Of a stretch of 56,695 nucleotides of DNA, positions 24,439 through 32,964 are shown piece by piece. Source of the DNA: Gammaproteobacteria bacterium. Lineage in GTDB: Bacteria > Pseudomonadota > Gammaproteobacteria > Steroidobacterales > GCA-2729495. Both the position numbers and the translations under genes were made by a program. The stretch covers positions 1-56,695 of the forward strand of contig JASJBD010000009.1 in NCBI GenBank assembly GCA_030066665.1, given 5' to 3'. How positions within the stretch are numbered: position 1 is the stretch's first letter; every line of letters begins with the position of its first letter. The notes beneath the pieces were generated by a model that did not search any database, had not been told where the DNA came from, and worked only from the letters and a program-made list of their open reading frames with translations.

Positions 24439-26847
24439 TCAGGCGGGGCGCAGGCGCCCGTCGGCGTCCTCCACGTATGGGAACCAGCCAATACCAATCA
24501 AACCGACATGGAGGTCCGTTGCGCGCGGATTCACAGCTACCTCGTCGAGCATTTCGGCCTGCGCGTCAAAGGCAGCGTCGAGCGCTTCCACGTCCTTATC
24601 AAATGCGGCCTCGAGTTCGGCCAGTTTGGCGTGCACGGAAGCCACGGTTTCTTTCGCGCGCCGCACATCGCCGGCCTGCTGACCGGCGCGGCCGGCTTTT
24701 CTCACCGCGGTGCCAACGCGCGACGCTGAGGTGGCTGAGATGCGCTTGCGCCCGAGCAGTGCACCGAGGACGGCGGTGCCAAAAGACAACGCGGTATCGA
24801 GTTTGTGCGCCCGGGCCTGTTCGGCCTCGCGCTCGACGGCCTGCTCCGCGCGGCGCAGTCGTTCCTCCTGCGTCGCGACCTTTTTCTCATAGCGTTCGCG
24901 CAGCTTGGCGACCTTCAGGTCGCGCTGTTCATTCCCCAGCTGTTGCAGACGAATCCGGAAATCACGCTCGGATTCGCCAGGATTCGAGGTCGCCTTCAGG
25001 ACCTTGCTTTTGTACAGAATCAGCGGTCGGCCCGTGCGTAGATGGCGCCGCAGTGTCTTTTCCCAGGCCTTGAATTGCTTGCTCTTGGTCAGGCAGGCGG
25101 GGCACTCGGCGAACGCGGCATCTGGGTCCGGATGCCGATCGAGATCTCCGGGCGTTAGCGACAATTCCTGTGCCTCTGCCCAGTTCACCGTGCCGCTCGT
25201 GTCTTCCGGCTCGACGGCCAGCAGGTACGGGCGTTGTTCACTGACCTTCAGGCGCGCGTTGCTGTAGTTCACGTCACCAGCCGCGATCAGGCGTGGATAG
25301 TAGACCAGCCCTTCGGATGTCCCTTCGGTCGACTGCGGCGGCGCGAATAGTTGGCGAATGTCCGGCGGCAGTACCGGGCGGGCGCGTTGCGCTGAACGCG
25401 CGACCGGTTCAGCAGCTTCCGGATCCGCCGTGGCTGCGAATTTTGGTTGGGACGCGGCCAGCAGTTTGATCTGATCCCGCGTCAGCGGTCCGGCGAGATA
25501 GGACATGACCCAGCGCGTTTCCATCAGCGCCGGTTCCTGTTCATGAACGTTGTGCAACAGGAAGCGGCGTTTGCCGAGACCCGCGAGGGTCTCGTCCAGT
25601 TTGTCCATATCGAGGTTGCCGCTGCCGGCAGCGCCCATCAGGCCATCCTTGACCCGAGCCTGGTCACGCTCCGTCTGCAAGCGGCCGATAAACCAGGTAC
25701 CGCAGTTCGACAGGGCCTTGTAGTCGAGATCCACCGGGTTCTGGGTCGACAGCACGAGGCCCAGACCAAAGGCACGTGCCTGTTTCAACAACGTCAGGAA
25801 CAGCTGCTTCGACGGCGGATTCGCGACCGGCGGCAGGTAGCCGAAGATTTCATCCATGTACAGAATCGCGCGGAGTGACCCACTGCCGGGCTGACGTCGC
25901 ATCCAGCCAACGAGCTCCGTCAGCAGCATGGTCACGAAGAACATGCGCTCGGCATCACCGAGATGCGCGATCGACAGCACCGAGACCTGCGGTTTGCCGG
26001 TATCGCCGTACAACAAGCGATCGATGTTGAGTGGCGGGCCTTCCATCCACGCTTCGAAGCCCGGCGCCGCCAGCAGGTTGTTCACGCGCATCGCCAGCGC
26101 GAAGCGTTCCTTCGGCGGGAAAAACGCATCGAGGTCCATCACCCCGATGCGGTCGATGCCCGGATCCTGGATCGCGGCGATCAGGGCGCCGAGGTCCAGC
26201 GAACGACCTTCCTGCCAGGCTTTGTCCAGCACGTTGGCAATCAGGATGTGTTCCGGACTGGTCACGGGGTCTGCGTCGATACCAAGGAGGGTCAGCAGGC
26301 CCGTTGCCGTGCTTTGCACGCGTTCGCGATACAGGTCCGCATCCTCGAGCAGCTCGGGCTCCGGAGCTGAAAACTCCCGCAGAACGGACAACGGCGTGCC
26401 GGCAGCGCTGCCGGGCGTATAGATCGCCATGTCGACTGCGTTGCGCAGCGCGCCGATTCGCGCCGGCGTCTGACCCCAGCCGGCCAGGCCTTTCTTCCAG
26501 ACACCGGCCATGGTCTTCGCGAATTCCTGCGGCGTCTGCCCCTTGTCTGCCGCCGCACGTGGATCCACCCACGGCTCGAAATCAGCCGGACGCAGTTTGG
26601 GGAAGGTCAGCAGCAGGTTGCCGAGGTCGCCTTTCGGGTCCAGCGCAATCACCGGGACGTGATCCATCGCGGCTTCCTCGATCACACCGACACCGAGTCC
26701 GGTTTTACCGCTGCCCGTCATACCAATGATCACGCCGTGCGTGGTCAGGTCCTTCGAATCGTAGAGAATCAGTTCGTCGGTACGCTCGCCATCCGGTGCG
26801 ACTTTCTTGCCGAGATAAAACGCGCCGAGTTTTTCAAAGTCCTGCAT
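24439..26847 (-). CDS. HerA-type ATPase (helicase HerA-like, DUF853/DUF87) with C-terminal coiled coil
   Basis: 802 residues. Walker A GMTGSGKT (42-49) and a Walker B-type strand ILYMDEIF (about 335-342) belong to the HerA/FtsK ATPase superfamily, with 'GLGLVLSTQNPVDLD' as the sensor strand. From about 480 a linker leads to a second region with a conserved 'CPAC' pair and a long charged coiled coil (about 640-790) containing a Gly-rich hydrophobic patch. It is longer than E. coli YjgR (about 500 residues). It starts 9 bases after the beta-CASP nuclease gene, so they form an operon. Likely an oligomeric ATPase that moves DNA or RNA or remodels a complex. Confidence 0.85.
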   Translation of the reverse strand: MQDFEKLGAFYLGKKVAPDGERTDELILYDSKDLTTHGVIIGMTGSGKTGLGVGVIEEAAMDHVPVIALDPKGDLGNLLLTFPKLRPADFEPWVDPRAAADKGQTPQEFAKTMAGVWKKGLAGWGQTPARIGALRNAVDMAIYTPGSAAGTPLSVLREFSAPEPELLEDADLYRERVQSTATGLLTLLGIDADPVTSPEHILIANVLDKAWQEGRSLDLGALIAAIQDPGIDRIGVMDLDAFFPPKERFALAMRVNNLLAAPGFEAWMEGPPLNIDRLLYGDTGKPQVSVLSIAHLGDAERMFFVTMLLTELVGWMRRQPGSGSLRAILYMDEIFGYLPPVANPPSKQLFLTLLKQARAFGLGLVLSTQNPVDLDYKALSNCGTWFIGRLQTERDQARVKDGLMGAAGSGNLDMDKLDETLAGLGKRRFLLHNVHEQEPALMETRWVMSYLAGPLTRDQIKLLAASQPKFAATADPEAAEPVARSAQRARPVLPPDIRQLFAPPQSTEGTSEGLVYYPRLIAAGDVNYSNARLKVSEQRPYLLAVEPEDTSGTVNWAEAQELSLTPGDLDRHPDPDAAFAECPACLTKSKQFKAWEKTLRRHLRTGRPLILYKSKVLKATSNPGESERDFRIRLQQLGNEQRDLKVAKLRERYEKKVATQEERLRRAEQAVEREAEQARAHKLDTALSFGTAVLGALLGRKRISATSASRVGTAVRKAGRAGQQAGDVRRAKETVASVHAKLAELEAAFDKDVEALDAAFDAQAEMLDEVAVNPRATDLHVGLIGIGWFPYVEDADGRLRPA

Positions 26848-26856
26848 GGCTGTTCC

Positions 26857-28272
26857 TCAAACCCCAGGTCGATGCTCCAATTCGTTCAGGTCGACGGTCA
26901 GGCCCGGCGTAGCGCGCTGAACCCAGCGGGCGCCGGTCCGCTCGAGACGATCCTGAAACGCGTCTGCCGCATCCGGTTCGCCGTGCACCAGGCAGACCGG
27001 CGGATGATCGGCGATACCCGAATACCAGCGGTTCAGGTCATTCTGATCGCCGTGTGCCGACAGGCCGCCGATCGTGTGGATCTGGGCGCGCACCTTGATG
27101 GTCTCGTGATGGATGCGGATGTAATCGTGGCCATCGACGAGGCGGCGGCCCAACGAGCCATGCGCCTGGTAGCCGACGATGACCACCTGCGTTTCCGGGC
27201 GCCAGATGTGATGCTTGAAGTGATGCAGGATGCGTCCACCCGTGCACATGCCGCTACCGGCAATGACAATCGCGCCACTGTCCATGCGATTGATCTTGCG
27301 GGAGTCCTCCGCGCTCTTTGACATCAACAGATTCGGCAACAGCGGCATCTCATCGTGATCGCGGCGCAGGCGCGTCGCTTCCTCGTCATAGAGATGCGGG
27401 TAATTCCAATAGACATCGGTCGCTTCGATGGCCATCGGGCTGTCGAGGAAGATTTTCCAGCGACCCAGCTCCCATTCATCGTAATGTTTGCCAAACTGGT
27501 ACAACAGCTCCTGGCTGCGACCGACGGCGAAAGCCGGGATAAGGATATTGCCGTGCTGGTGACTGGCGGTAGAAATGATCTCTGCCAGTTCATCGATTGT
27601 GTGCTGGCGATCCCGGTGAAAGCGATCACCATAGGTACTTTCCATCACGACCAGGTCGGCCGCCGGGATCGTGTCCGGGTCGCGAAGGATCGGCGTATCG
27701 TATTGGCCGAGGTCACCGCTGAATACGAGCGTCTTTTCGCTGCCTTTCTCGCGAATGTTCAATTCGACGACGCAGGACCCCATGATGTGCCCGGCATCAT
27801 GGAACCTGACCGTGACACCCTCGGCGACTTCGCGGGGTTCACCGTAACGCAGGCGTTCGAACTGCTTGCAAGCCTGTTCGGCATCCGCTGCTGTGTACAG
27901 CGGTTCGATGGGTTTCAGGCCTTTCCGTGCACGCTTGCGGTTCTCGCGCTCGGCATCGCGCTCGCCGAGCTGCGCGGAGTCTTCCAACATAATCCACGCG
28001 AAGTCGCCGGTCGCATTGTGCGCATAGATCGGGCCTTCGTAGCCGCGCTTGACCAGTAGCGGCAACCGGCCCGAGTGGTCGATGTGCGCATGACTGAGGA
28101 CGACCGCGGTCAAATCGGCGGGGTGGAACGGAAAATCCTCGCGATTGCGGACCTCGGCCTTGCGACCGCCCTGTATCATGCCGCAGTCCAGCAAAATACG
28201 CTGACCGGCGACATGGAGGATGTGACAGGATCCGGTGACTTCACCGGCGGCGCCGAAGAACTCCAGGTGCAT
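26857..28272 (-). CDS. Beta-CASP metallo-beta-lactamase-fold ribonuclease (RNA specificity domain)
   Basis: 471 residues from the ATG at 28272 (an in-frame TTG three codons earlier is less likely). The metal motif is SHAHIDHSG (HxHxDH), then AGHIMGS, SGDLG and 'STYGDR'; the beta-CASP insertion follows; the C-terminal RMMBL segment has YQAHGSLGRRLVDG and GLSAHGDQ. This is the architecture of CPSF73/RNase J-related nucleases that cut RNA. Cytoplasmic. It is the first gene of a two-gene operon with the HerA-type ATPase, so the two may work together in RNA or DNA processing. Confidence 0.92.
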   Translation of the reverse strand: MHLEFFGAAGEVTGSCHILHVAGQRILLDCGMIQGGRKAEVRNREDFPFHPADLTAVVLSHAHIDHSGRLPLLVKRGYEGPIYAHNATGDFAWIMLEDSAQLGERDAERENRKRARKGLKPIEPLYTAADAEQACKQFERLRYGEPREVAEGVTVRFHDAGHIMGSCVVELNIREKGSEKTLVFSGDLGQYDTPILRDPDTIPAADLVVMESTYGDRFHRDRQHTIDELAEIISTASHQHGNILIPAFAVGRSQELLYQFGKHYDEWELGRWKIFLDSPMAIEATDVYWNYPHLYDEEATRLRRDHDEMPLLPNLLMSKSAEDSRKINRMDSGAIVIAGSGMCTGGRILHHFKHHIWRPETQVVIVGYQAHGSLGRRLVDGHDYIRIHHETIKVRAQIHTIGGLSAHGDQNDLNRWYSGIADHPPVCLVHGEPDAADAFQDRLERTGARWVQRATPGLTVDLNELEHRPGV

Positions 28273-28372
28273 ATCTAGCAAATCTTCTTATTTATCAACG
28301 ATTGCCGAAGCGTGAGGTCCGCGGCGTTTGTTAGTATTATCGCTAACCTGTCTATTTAACAAGGAGAACAAT

Positions 28373-28576
28373 ATGGCAGTCGCCCGCACCACCGAGATCG
28401 TCGCCGGCTCCGGCAAGAGCTTCAAGGATGCGATGGAAAACGGTATCAAGCGCGCCACCAAGACCCTGGACAACGTGACCGGCGCCTGGGTGCAGGACCA
28501 GGAGCTCGTCATCAAGGGCGGCAAGATCGACGAATTCAGGGTCCGGATGAAAGTTACGTTCGTTCTCAAAGACTAA
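28373..28576 (+). CDS. Dodecin
   Basis: 67 residues from the ATG at 28373 behind AAGGAGAA. Contains the dodecin pattern: 'VAGSGKSFKDAMENGIKRA' and 'GAWVQDQELVIKGGKI', with the Trp that stacks on the flavin isoalloxazine and the Gln that contacts it. Dodecins form 12-mers that store FMN/riboflavin and quench photoexcited flavin. It is divergent from the beta-CASP gene. Confidence 0.95.
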   Translation: MAVARTTEIVAGSGKSFKDAMENGIKRATKTLDNVTGAWVQDQELVIKGGKIDEFRVRMKVTFVLKD

Positions 28577-28670
28577 TCCAATCACAGGGGTGTTCCGGGC
28601 GTCGGCAGGAGGTAGTGCCGCGTTTCGGATTGTTTTGTCGTCATAGTCTAAAGACAGGGGGAGAGCTTCA

Positions 28671-29090
28671 ATGCTTGAGGAATTCAAAAAATTTGCCATG
28701 CGTGGCAATGTGGTCGATATGGCCGTGGGCATCATCATTGGTGGCGCCTTCGGCAAGATCGTCAGTTCGTTCGTGAACGACGTCATCATGCCGCCGATCG
28801 GCCTGCTGATGGGTAATGTCGATTTCAGCAGCCTGTTTATCAACCTGAGCGGTGAGGATTACGCCACGCTGGCCGCCGCGCAGGAAGCGGGCGCGCCGAT
28901 CATCAGGTATGGCACGTTCATTAACACGGTACTGGACTTCGTGATCGTCGCCTTTGCCATCTTCATGGTGATCAAGGCGATGAACAAATTGAAGAAAGAA
29001 GAGGAAGAGGCGCCACCGCCGCCACCACCAGAACCTTCGGCTGAAGAGAAGCTGTTGACTGAAATTCGTGATGCGCTGAGAAGTCGTTAA
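28671..29090 (+). CDS. mscL: Large-conductance mechanosensitive channel MscL
   Basis: 139 residues, the usual length. The N-terminal '[31 protein letters not shown]' region (TM1 pore helix with the GxxxG-like pattern), a periplasmic loop, TM2 (about 80-103) and a C-terminal helix follow in order. Unlike E. coli, the linker before that helix carries a run of prolines and glutamates ([15 protein letters not shown]). Inner-membrane emergency valve for hypo-osmotic shock. GGGGGAGAG lies before the ATG. Confidence 0.97.
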   Translation: MLEEFKKFAMRGNVVDMAVGIIIGGAFGKIVSSFVNDVIMPPIGLLMGNVDFSSLFINLSGEDYATLAAAQEAGAPIIRYGTFINTVLDFVIVAFAIFMVIKAMNKLKKEEEEAPPPPPPEPSAEEKLLTEIRDALRSR

Positions 29091-29166
29091 TCGAGCGCAT
29101 TTTGAGAATGCCGGGTGCTGCGGGAACGGCGCCACACGGCTTGGGAAACTAGAGGAGAAAGAAACC

Positions 29167-29571
29167 ATGGCAAAAATCGATACTATTGAGGGCGTCGGTC
29201 CGGCACTGACTGAAAAGTTTGCTGGCGCTGGCATTACAACGTGTGAAGCGCTGCTGAAAGCCGGCGGTGACAAGAAAGGCCGGGCCGACCTCGCAGGTAA
29301 AACCGGTCTGTCAGAGGTCCGCATCCTGAAGCTGGTCAATCACGCCGACCTGATGCGTATCAAGGGCATCGGCGGCGAGTATTCCGAGCTGCTGGAAGCC
29401 GCCGGCGTCGACACGGTGCCAGAACTGGCGCAGCGTAGCGCGAAGAACCTCGCCGACAAAATTGCGGAAATTAACGAGGAGAAGAAGCTCGTACGCTCCG
29501 TGCCGTCCGAGTCTGTGGTCGAAGGCTGGATCACGCAGGCCAAGGATCTGCCGCGCGCGATCTCGCACTAA
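29167..29571 (+). CDS. DUF4332-type helix-hairpin-helix protein
   Basis: 134 residues with two helix-hairpin-helix motifs: 'IEGVGPALTEKFAGAGITT' (7-26) and 'IKGIGGEYSELLEAAGVDT' (about 62-80), as in DUF4332 proteins. These motifs bind DNA backbones non-specifically. AGAGGAGAAAG lies before the ATG. It ends at a strong terminator. The role is unknown; no recombination or repair gene is adjacent. Confidence 0.85.
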   Translation: MAKIDTIEGVGPALTEKFAGAGITTCEALLKAGGDKKGRADLAGKTGLSEVRILKLVNHADLMRIKGIGGEYSELLEAAGVDTVPELAQRSAKNLADKIAEINEEKKLVRSVPSESVVEGWITQAKDLPRAISH

Positions 29572-29590
29572 CGCCGCATTGGCGGACGAG

Positions 29591-29622
29591 AAAAGGCCTG
29601 CGCCATTGGCGCAGGCCTTTTT
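29591..29622. terminator. Bidirectional rho-independent terminator
   Basis: AAAAGGCCTGCGCC (29591-29604), loop ATT, GGCGCAGGCCTTTT (29608-29621). It ends in T on one strand and has A before the stem, so it can end both the DUF4332 transcript and the leftward SDR transcript. Confidence 0.9.
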
Positions 29623-29638
29623 CATGCGCATCAATGTG

Positions 29639-30430
29639 CTACCAGGGAACGACTTCGCCGCTCTCGTAGTTCAGGAACTGACCGTTGTTTTCCAGGGTCA
29701 GGCCATCGACCACGGTCAGCATCTTGCTGACACTCTCTTCCGGTGAAATGCCCTGGGGATTGTTGAAACCGGGCGTCGTGTTCACCATGCCCGGAGACAG
29801 CATCGTCACCGTGATCTCTTTTTTCGCGGTTTCGAAAGACAGCGTGTACATGAACATGTTCAGTGCGGCCTTGCTGGCGCGATAGCTGTACATCATCGGC
29901 AGCTTCGGGCTCATTTCGAAAGAGCCGCCTTTGCTGGTCAGCACGATGATTTTCTTTTGCTCCGATGCGGCCACGTGGGGCATAAATACCTGCGCCAGTT
30001 TCAGCGCTCCCAGTGCATTGATCTCGAAGCTCTGCCGGGCGGTATCGAAATCCACGCCATCGACTCTCTTGAACGCGCTCTTGTAACGCGGTGTCAGCGC
30101 CGCGTTGCTCAGCAGGATGTCGATCGGCTGGTCAGCGTATCGTTCGGCAAGGGCCTCCATCTGCGGATGATCGGTGACGTCGAGTTGTTCGATCACGATG
30201 GTGTCGTGCTGCGCCGCCAATGCCTGGAGATCTTCCGCCTGGTCTGGCTTACGGGCGGTGGCGATGACATTCCAGCCACGCTCGGCGAATTGCCGCACGA
30301 ACTCCAGGCCAATGCCGCGATTCGACCCGGTGATCAGGACGGTCGGCGCGCCGGCATCGAGGGCAGCCTGCAGGCTGCCGCCTGTTAGTAGCAACGTAAT
30401 CAGGGTCGCGATCCGGAATAGCTTTCCCAT
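29639..30430 (-). CDS. SDR-family oxidoreductase with a Sec signal peptide
   Basis: 263 residues. The N-terminus MGKLF... is a classical Sec signal with cleavage near SLQA/AL (about residue 22). The rest is a complete SDR: TGSNRGIG (34-41), LLSNAA in place of NNAG, and YSYRASK for the catalytic Tyr and Lys, resembling the C-factor/sniffer type. Export of an NAD(P)-dependent fold is unusual, because the periplasm lacks a free cofactor supply and Sec exports unfolded protein. It may be a periplasmic binding or cell-contact signalling protein, as C-factor is. The segment could also act as a membrane anchor. Confidence 0.85.
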   Translation of the reverse strand: MGKLFRIATLITLLLTGGSLQAALDAGAPTVLITGSNRGIGLEFVRQFAERGWNVIATARKPDQAEDLQALAAQHDTIVIEQLDVTDHPQMEALAERYADQPIDILLSNAALTPRYKSAFKRVDGVDFDTARQSFEINALGALKLAQVFMPHVAASEQKKIIVLTSKGGSFEMSPKLPMMYSYRASKAALNMFMYTLSFETAKKEITVTMLSPGMVNTTPGFNNPQGISPEESVSKMLTVVDGLTLENNGQFLNYESGEVVPW

Positions 30431-30593
30431 CAGGGTTCCTCGCTGTCAGCTGAGTCGTATCGGGGGCGTGATTGTAGTCTGAGATGCCGGTTATACCCGC
30501 GTCGATCATGGCTTTCATGACCGGCAAGTGGTCGATGCGGACAGGGCTCATCGCGTAAGCTGCGGACAGGCATCCGGGGAAGGGAGTATGGGC

Positions 30594-31271
30594 ATGGCTC
30601 AGGGCGTTCTCATTTTTGGCGGCACCCGGGAAACCGGTCTCGAAACCGCCCGGCTGTTGCGGGCCCGGGGTGAAGCGGTGACCGGGCTGGTCCGCCCCGA
30701 ATCCGATCCGTCCGACCTGGAGGAAACCGGTGCGACCATTGTTCGCGGCGACGTGTTGAATCGGACGGACGTTGACAACGCCTTCGCTGCCGGTGACTTT
30801 CGTGCCGTCGTCAACAGCATCGGCGCATCACCGGGCCAGAAGCCGCGCCCGGATCTCGATGGCACGATCAATATTGTCGATGCTGCTGTGGCCGCGGGTG
30901 TGCGTCGGCAATTGATGGTTACCGCGATCGGGGCCGGCAACAGCCGGGCGGCGGTCGCGCCAAAGGTGCTCGAAGTGCTGGGCGAAGTTCTCGAATTGAA
31001 GACCAAAGCCGAGGCCTACCTGGAGGAGAGCGGCCTCGACTATACGATCCTCCGTCCCGGCGGCATGACGTCTGATCCGGCCTCCGGCAGTGCGATCAAG
31101 ACAGAAGATCACTTGCAAATGGGCGTGATCAACCGGGCCGATTTGGCAGCGCTGGTGGTCGACTGCCTCGATGACGACGCAACAATCGGCCGGATCTATC
31201 ACACGGTCGATCCGGAGATTACCTGGCAGGCGCCGCTGCAGCGTGGCGACGATTCCCTCCATCGCAGGTAA
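30594..31271 (+). CDS. NAD(P)-binding (NmrA-like/atypical SDR) protein
   Basis: 225 residues from the ATG at 30594 (AAGGGAG about 7 bases before; ATG 30588 is closer to it than ideal). 'VLIFGGTRETGLETARLL' is the cofactor loop, 'LMVTAIGAGN' and 'YTILRPGGMTSD' are family blocks. Cytoplasmic. It stands 83 bases before the B12-binding gene in the same direction, and may open the cluster of lipid-modification genes. Confidence 0.82.
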   Translation: MAQGVLIFGGTRETGLETARLLRARGEAVTGLVRPESDPSDLEETGATIVRGDVLNRTDVDNAFAAGDFRAVVNSIGASPGQKPRPDLDGTINIVDAAVAAGVRRQLMVTAIGAGNSRAAVAPKVLEVLGEVLELKTKAEAYLEESGLDYTILRPGGMTSDPASGSAIKTEDHLQMGVINRADLAALVVDCLDDDATIGRIYHTVDPEITWQAPLQRGDDSLHRR

Positions 31272-31354
31272 TATAGAGTGAATCCGGACCAGCCCGGACA
31301 TCGAAGCATTTGATAACCAGTCGCTGATAAAACAACGGTTTAGCGAATCAGAGT

Positions 31355-32437
31355 ATGGCAACAGTCGACGCCACGTCTTCAGCGGGTAATCCGTTCGCTG
31401 CCGAACTGCTCGAGCGCAGCGCCGCCGGCTTTGGCGGCTTCGCTGCCAGCGTGATGCTCGAGAAATCGCCGGAGATCAAGACGCGCTACAAACCGGATCC
31501 TTTCGCGGACTGGAAAAGTCACCTCACTCAACGAATTCTGGAATTGGCCGCCGCCGTTAATACCGGCGAGCCGCTCGTTTTCACCTCGCGGGTCCTGTGG
31601 TCCCGGAAGGCGTTCCTGGCACGCAACCAGGAGGAGACCGACCTCGTGATCAGCCTGGCCGCGTTGCGTGATGTGCTGGCGGACAAGTTGCCGGCCGCGG
31701 CCGCCGCCGAACCGCTGGCTTACGTCGAACAGGCGATGGCGACGTTGTCGGACGCCCAGCCTACGCCCGATGCGTCGGAGCTGGATCCACAGAAGAAGAC
31801 GGATCGCCTCGCCTTGCGTTACCTGCAGGACGTGCTGGAAGGCAATTCGACCAAAGCCCTTGACGATGTGCTCGCCGCCGGCGATCAGGGCATGAGCATG
31901 ATGGATATTTACACACAGGTGTTGATGCCCGCACAGCGCGAGATCGGCCGATTATGGCACCTTGGCGATGTCAGTATTTCCGAAGAGCACCTGGTGACGT
32001 CCGCGACGCAACGCGCGATGGCGGTCGTGGTACACCAGGCCAGCCGTGCGGAGCCTAATGGCAAGACCATGGTGGCCGCGGCCGTAACCGGCAACGTGCA
32101 CGATATCGGCTTGCGGGCTATCAGTGACGTGTATCAGATCGCCGGCTGGCGCACAGTCTATCTGGGCGCGGATGTCCCCATGCAGGAATTACCGTCCACG
32201 CTCACGTTCTTCGATGCAGATCTGCTGTTGATGTCGGCGACACTGAGCACGCAGTTGCCCCGCGTTCGAGTCGCCATCAAGACTGTGCGCGACCGCTGCG
32301 AGCGGGACTGCAAGATCCTCGTCGGGGGTGCGGCCTTTGACGAAGCACCCGAAGTCTGGCGTAAAGTCGGTGCCGATGGTTACGCGGGCAGCATGGATGA
32401 CGCGCTCGCGCAAGGCGCGAGACTGGTCGGTCTCTGA
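31355..32437 (+). CDS. Cobalamin-binding protein with CarH-type W-x9-EH motif but no DNA-binding domain
   Basis: 360 residues. The four-helix cap (about 150-230) contains W201 and E211-H212, that is W-x9-EH, the signature of adenosylcobalamin photoreceptors of the CarH/LitR/AerR group. The Rossmann domain has 'GNVHDIG' (246-252), where His249 is the expected lower cobalt ligand; the first position is Asn instead of the usual Asp. CarH and LitR have an N-terminal MerR helix-turn-helix; here the N-terminal 140 residues are an unrelated helical region, so it may act through a partner, as AerR does. Cytoplasmic. Followed at once by DUF427, DUF1295 and CFA-like genes. Methyltransferase-corrinoid protein is the alternative. 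Confidence 0.82.
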   Translation: MATVDATSSAGNPFAAELLERSAAGFGGFAASVMLEKSPEIKTRYKPDPFADWKSHLTQRILELAAAVNTGEPLVFTSRVLWSRKAFLARNQEETDLVISLAALRDVLADKLPAAAAAEPLAYVEQAMATLSDAQPTPDASELDPQKKTDRLALRYLQDVLEGNSTKALDDVLAAGDQGMSMMDIYTQVLMPAQREIGRLWHLGDVSISEEHLVTSATQRAMAVVVHQASRAEPNGKTMVAAAVTGNVHDIGLRAISDVYQIAGWRTVYLGADVPMQELPSTLTFFDADLLLMSATLSTQLPRVRVAIKTVRDRCERDCKILVGGAAFDEAPEVWRKVGADGYAGSMDDALAQGARLVGL

Positions 32438-32448
32438 CCAGCACTTCG

Positions 32449-32961
32449 ATGTGGGAATACCGGGGCCAGGCGCGCCCCAAATTCGCTGAAGAGTCGGGGC
32501 CCGGGCAGGAATCCGTTTGGGACTATCCGCGGCCGCCCGCGATCGCGCGTGATAGCCGGCGCGTGCGCGTCGAAGCCCGTGGTCAGACAATCGCGGACAG
32601 CACCGCTGCGATCCGAATCCTGGAAACCGCAAGTCCGCCCGGCTTTTACATTCCGCCGGCAGACATTCGGCTGGATCGCCTCGAAGCGATCGGTGGTCGG
32701 AGTTATTGCGAGTGGAAAGGTCAGGCGACTTACTGGGCGCTGGCCAATGATCCCCAGCGCGAACCGGTTGGCTGGAGTTACCCGGAACCGCGCGCGCCAT
32801 TCGGGGAGATTGCGGGCTACCTGAGCTTCTACGCGGGCCGTGTCGAGTGTTACGTCGACGACGAGCGCGTGCGACCCCAGCCGGGCGGCTTCTATGGTGG
32901 CTGGCTGACAGATGAAATAATAGGCCCTGTCAAAGGCGAACCGGGTACCGGACATTGGTGA
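32449..32961 (+). CDS. DUF427 domain protein
   Basis: 170 residues. The 'SYCEWKGQATYWAL' block and 'GYLSFYAGRVECYVDDERV' are typical of the small DUF427 beta-barrel, here with a 30-residue N-terminal Pro/Tyr-rich extension ('VWDYPRPP'). Function unknown; in other genomes such genes often lie near light- or stress-induced genes. It starts 11 bases after the B12-protein gene and ends 3 bases before the DUF1295 gene. Confidence 0.85.
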   Translation: MWEYRGQARPKFAEESGPGQESVWDYPRPPAIARDSRRVRVEARGQTIADSTAAIRILETASPPGFYIPPADIRLDRLEAIGGRSYCEWKGQATYWALANDPQREPVGWSYPEPRAPFGEIAGYLSFYAGRVECYVDDERVRPQPGGFYGGWLTDEIIGPVKGEPGTGHW

Positions 32962-32964
32962 TGT

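Noticed and set aside
29000-29045. Low-complexity run in mscL suggesting a frameshift
   Set aside because: It encodes a Glu/Pro linker in frame before the normal C-terminal helix of MscL.
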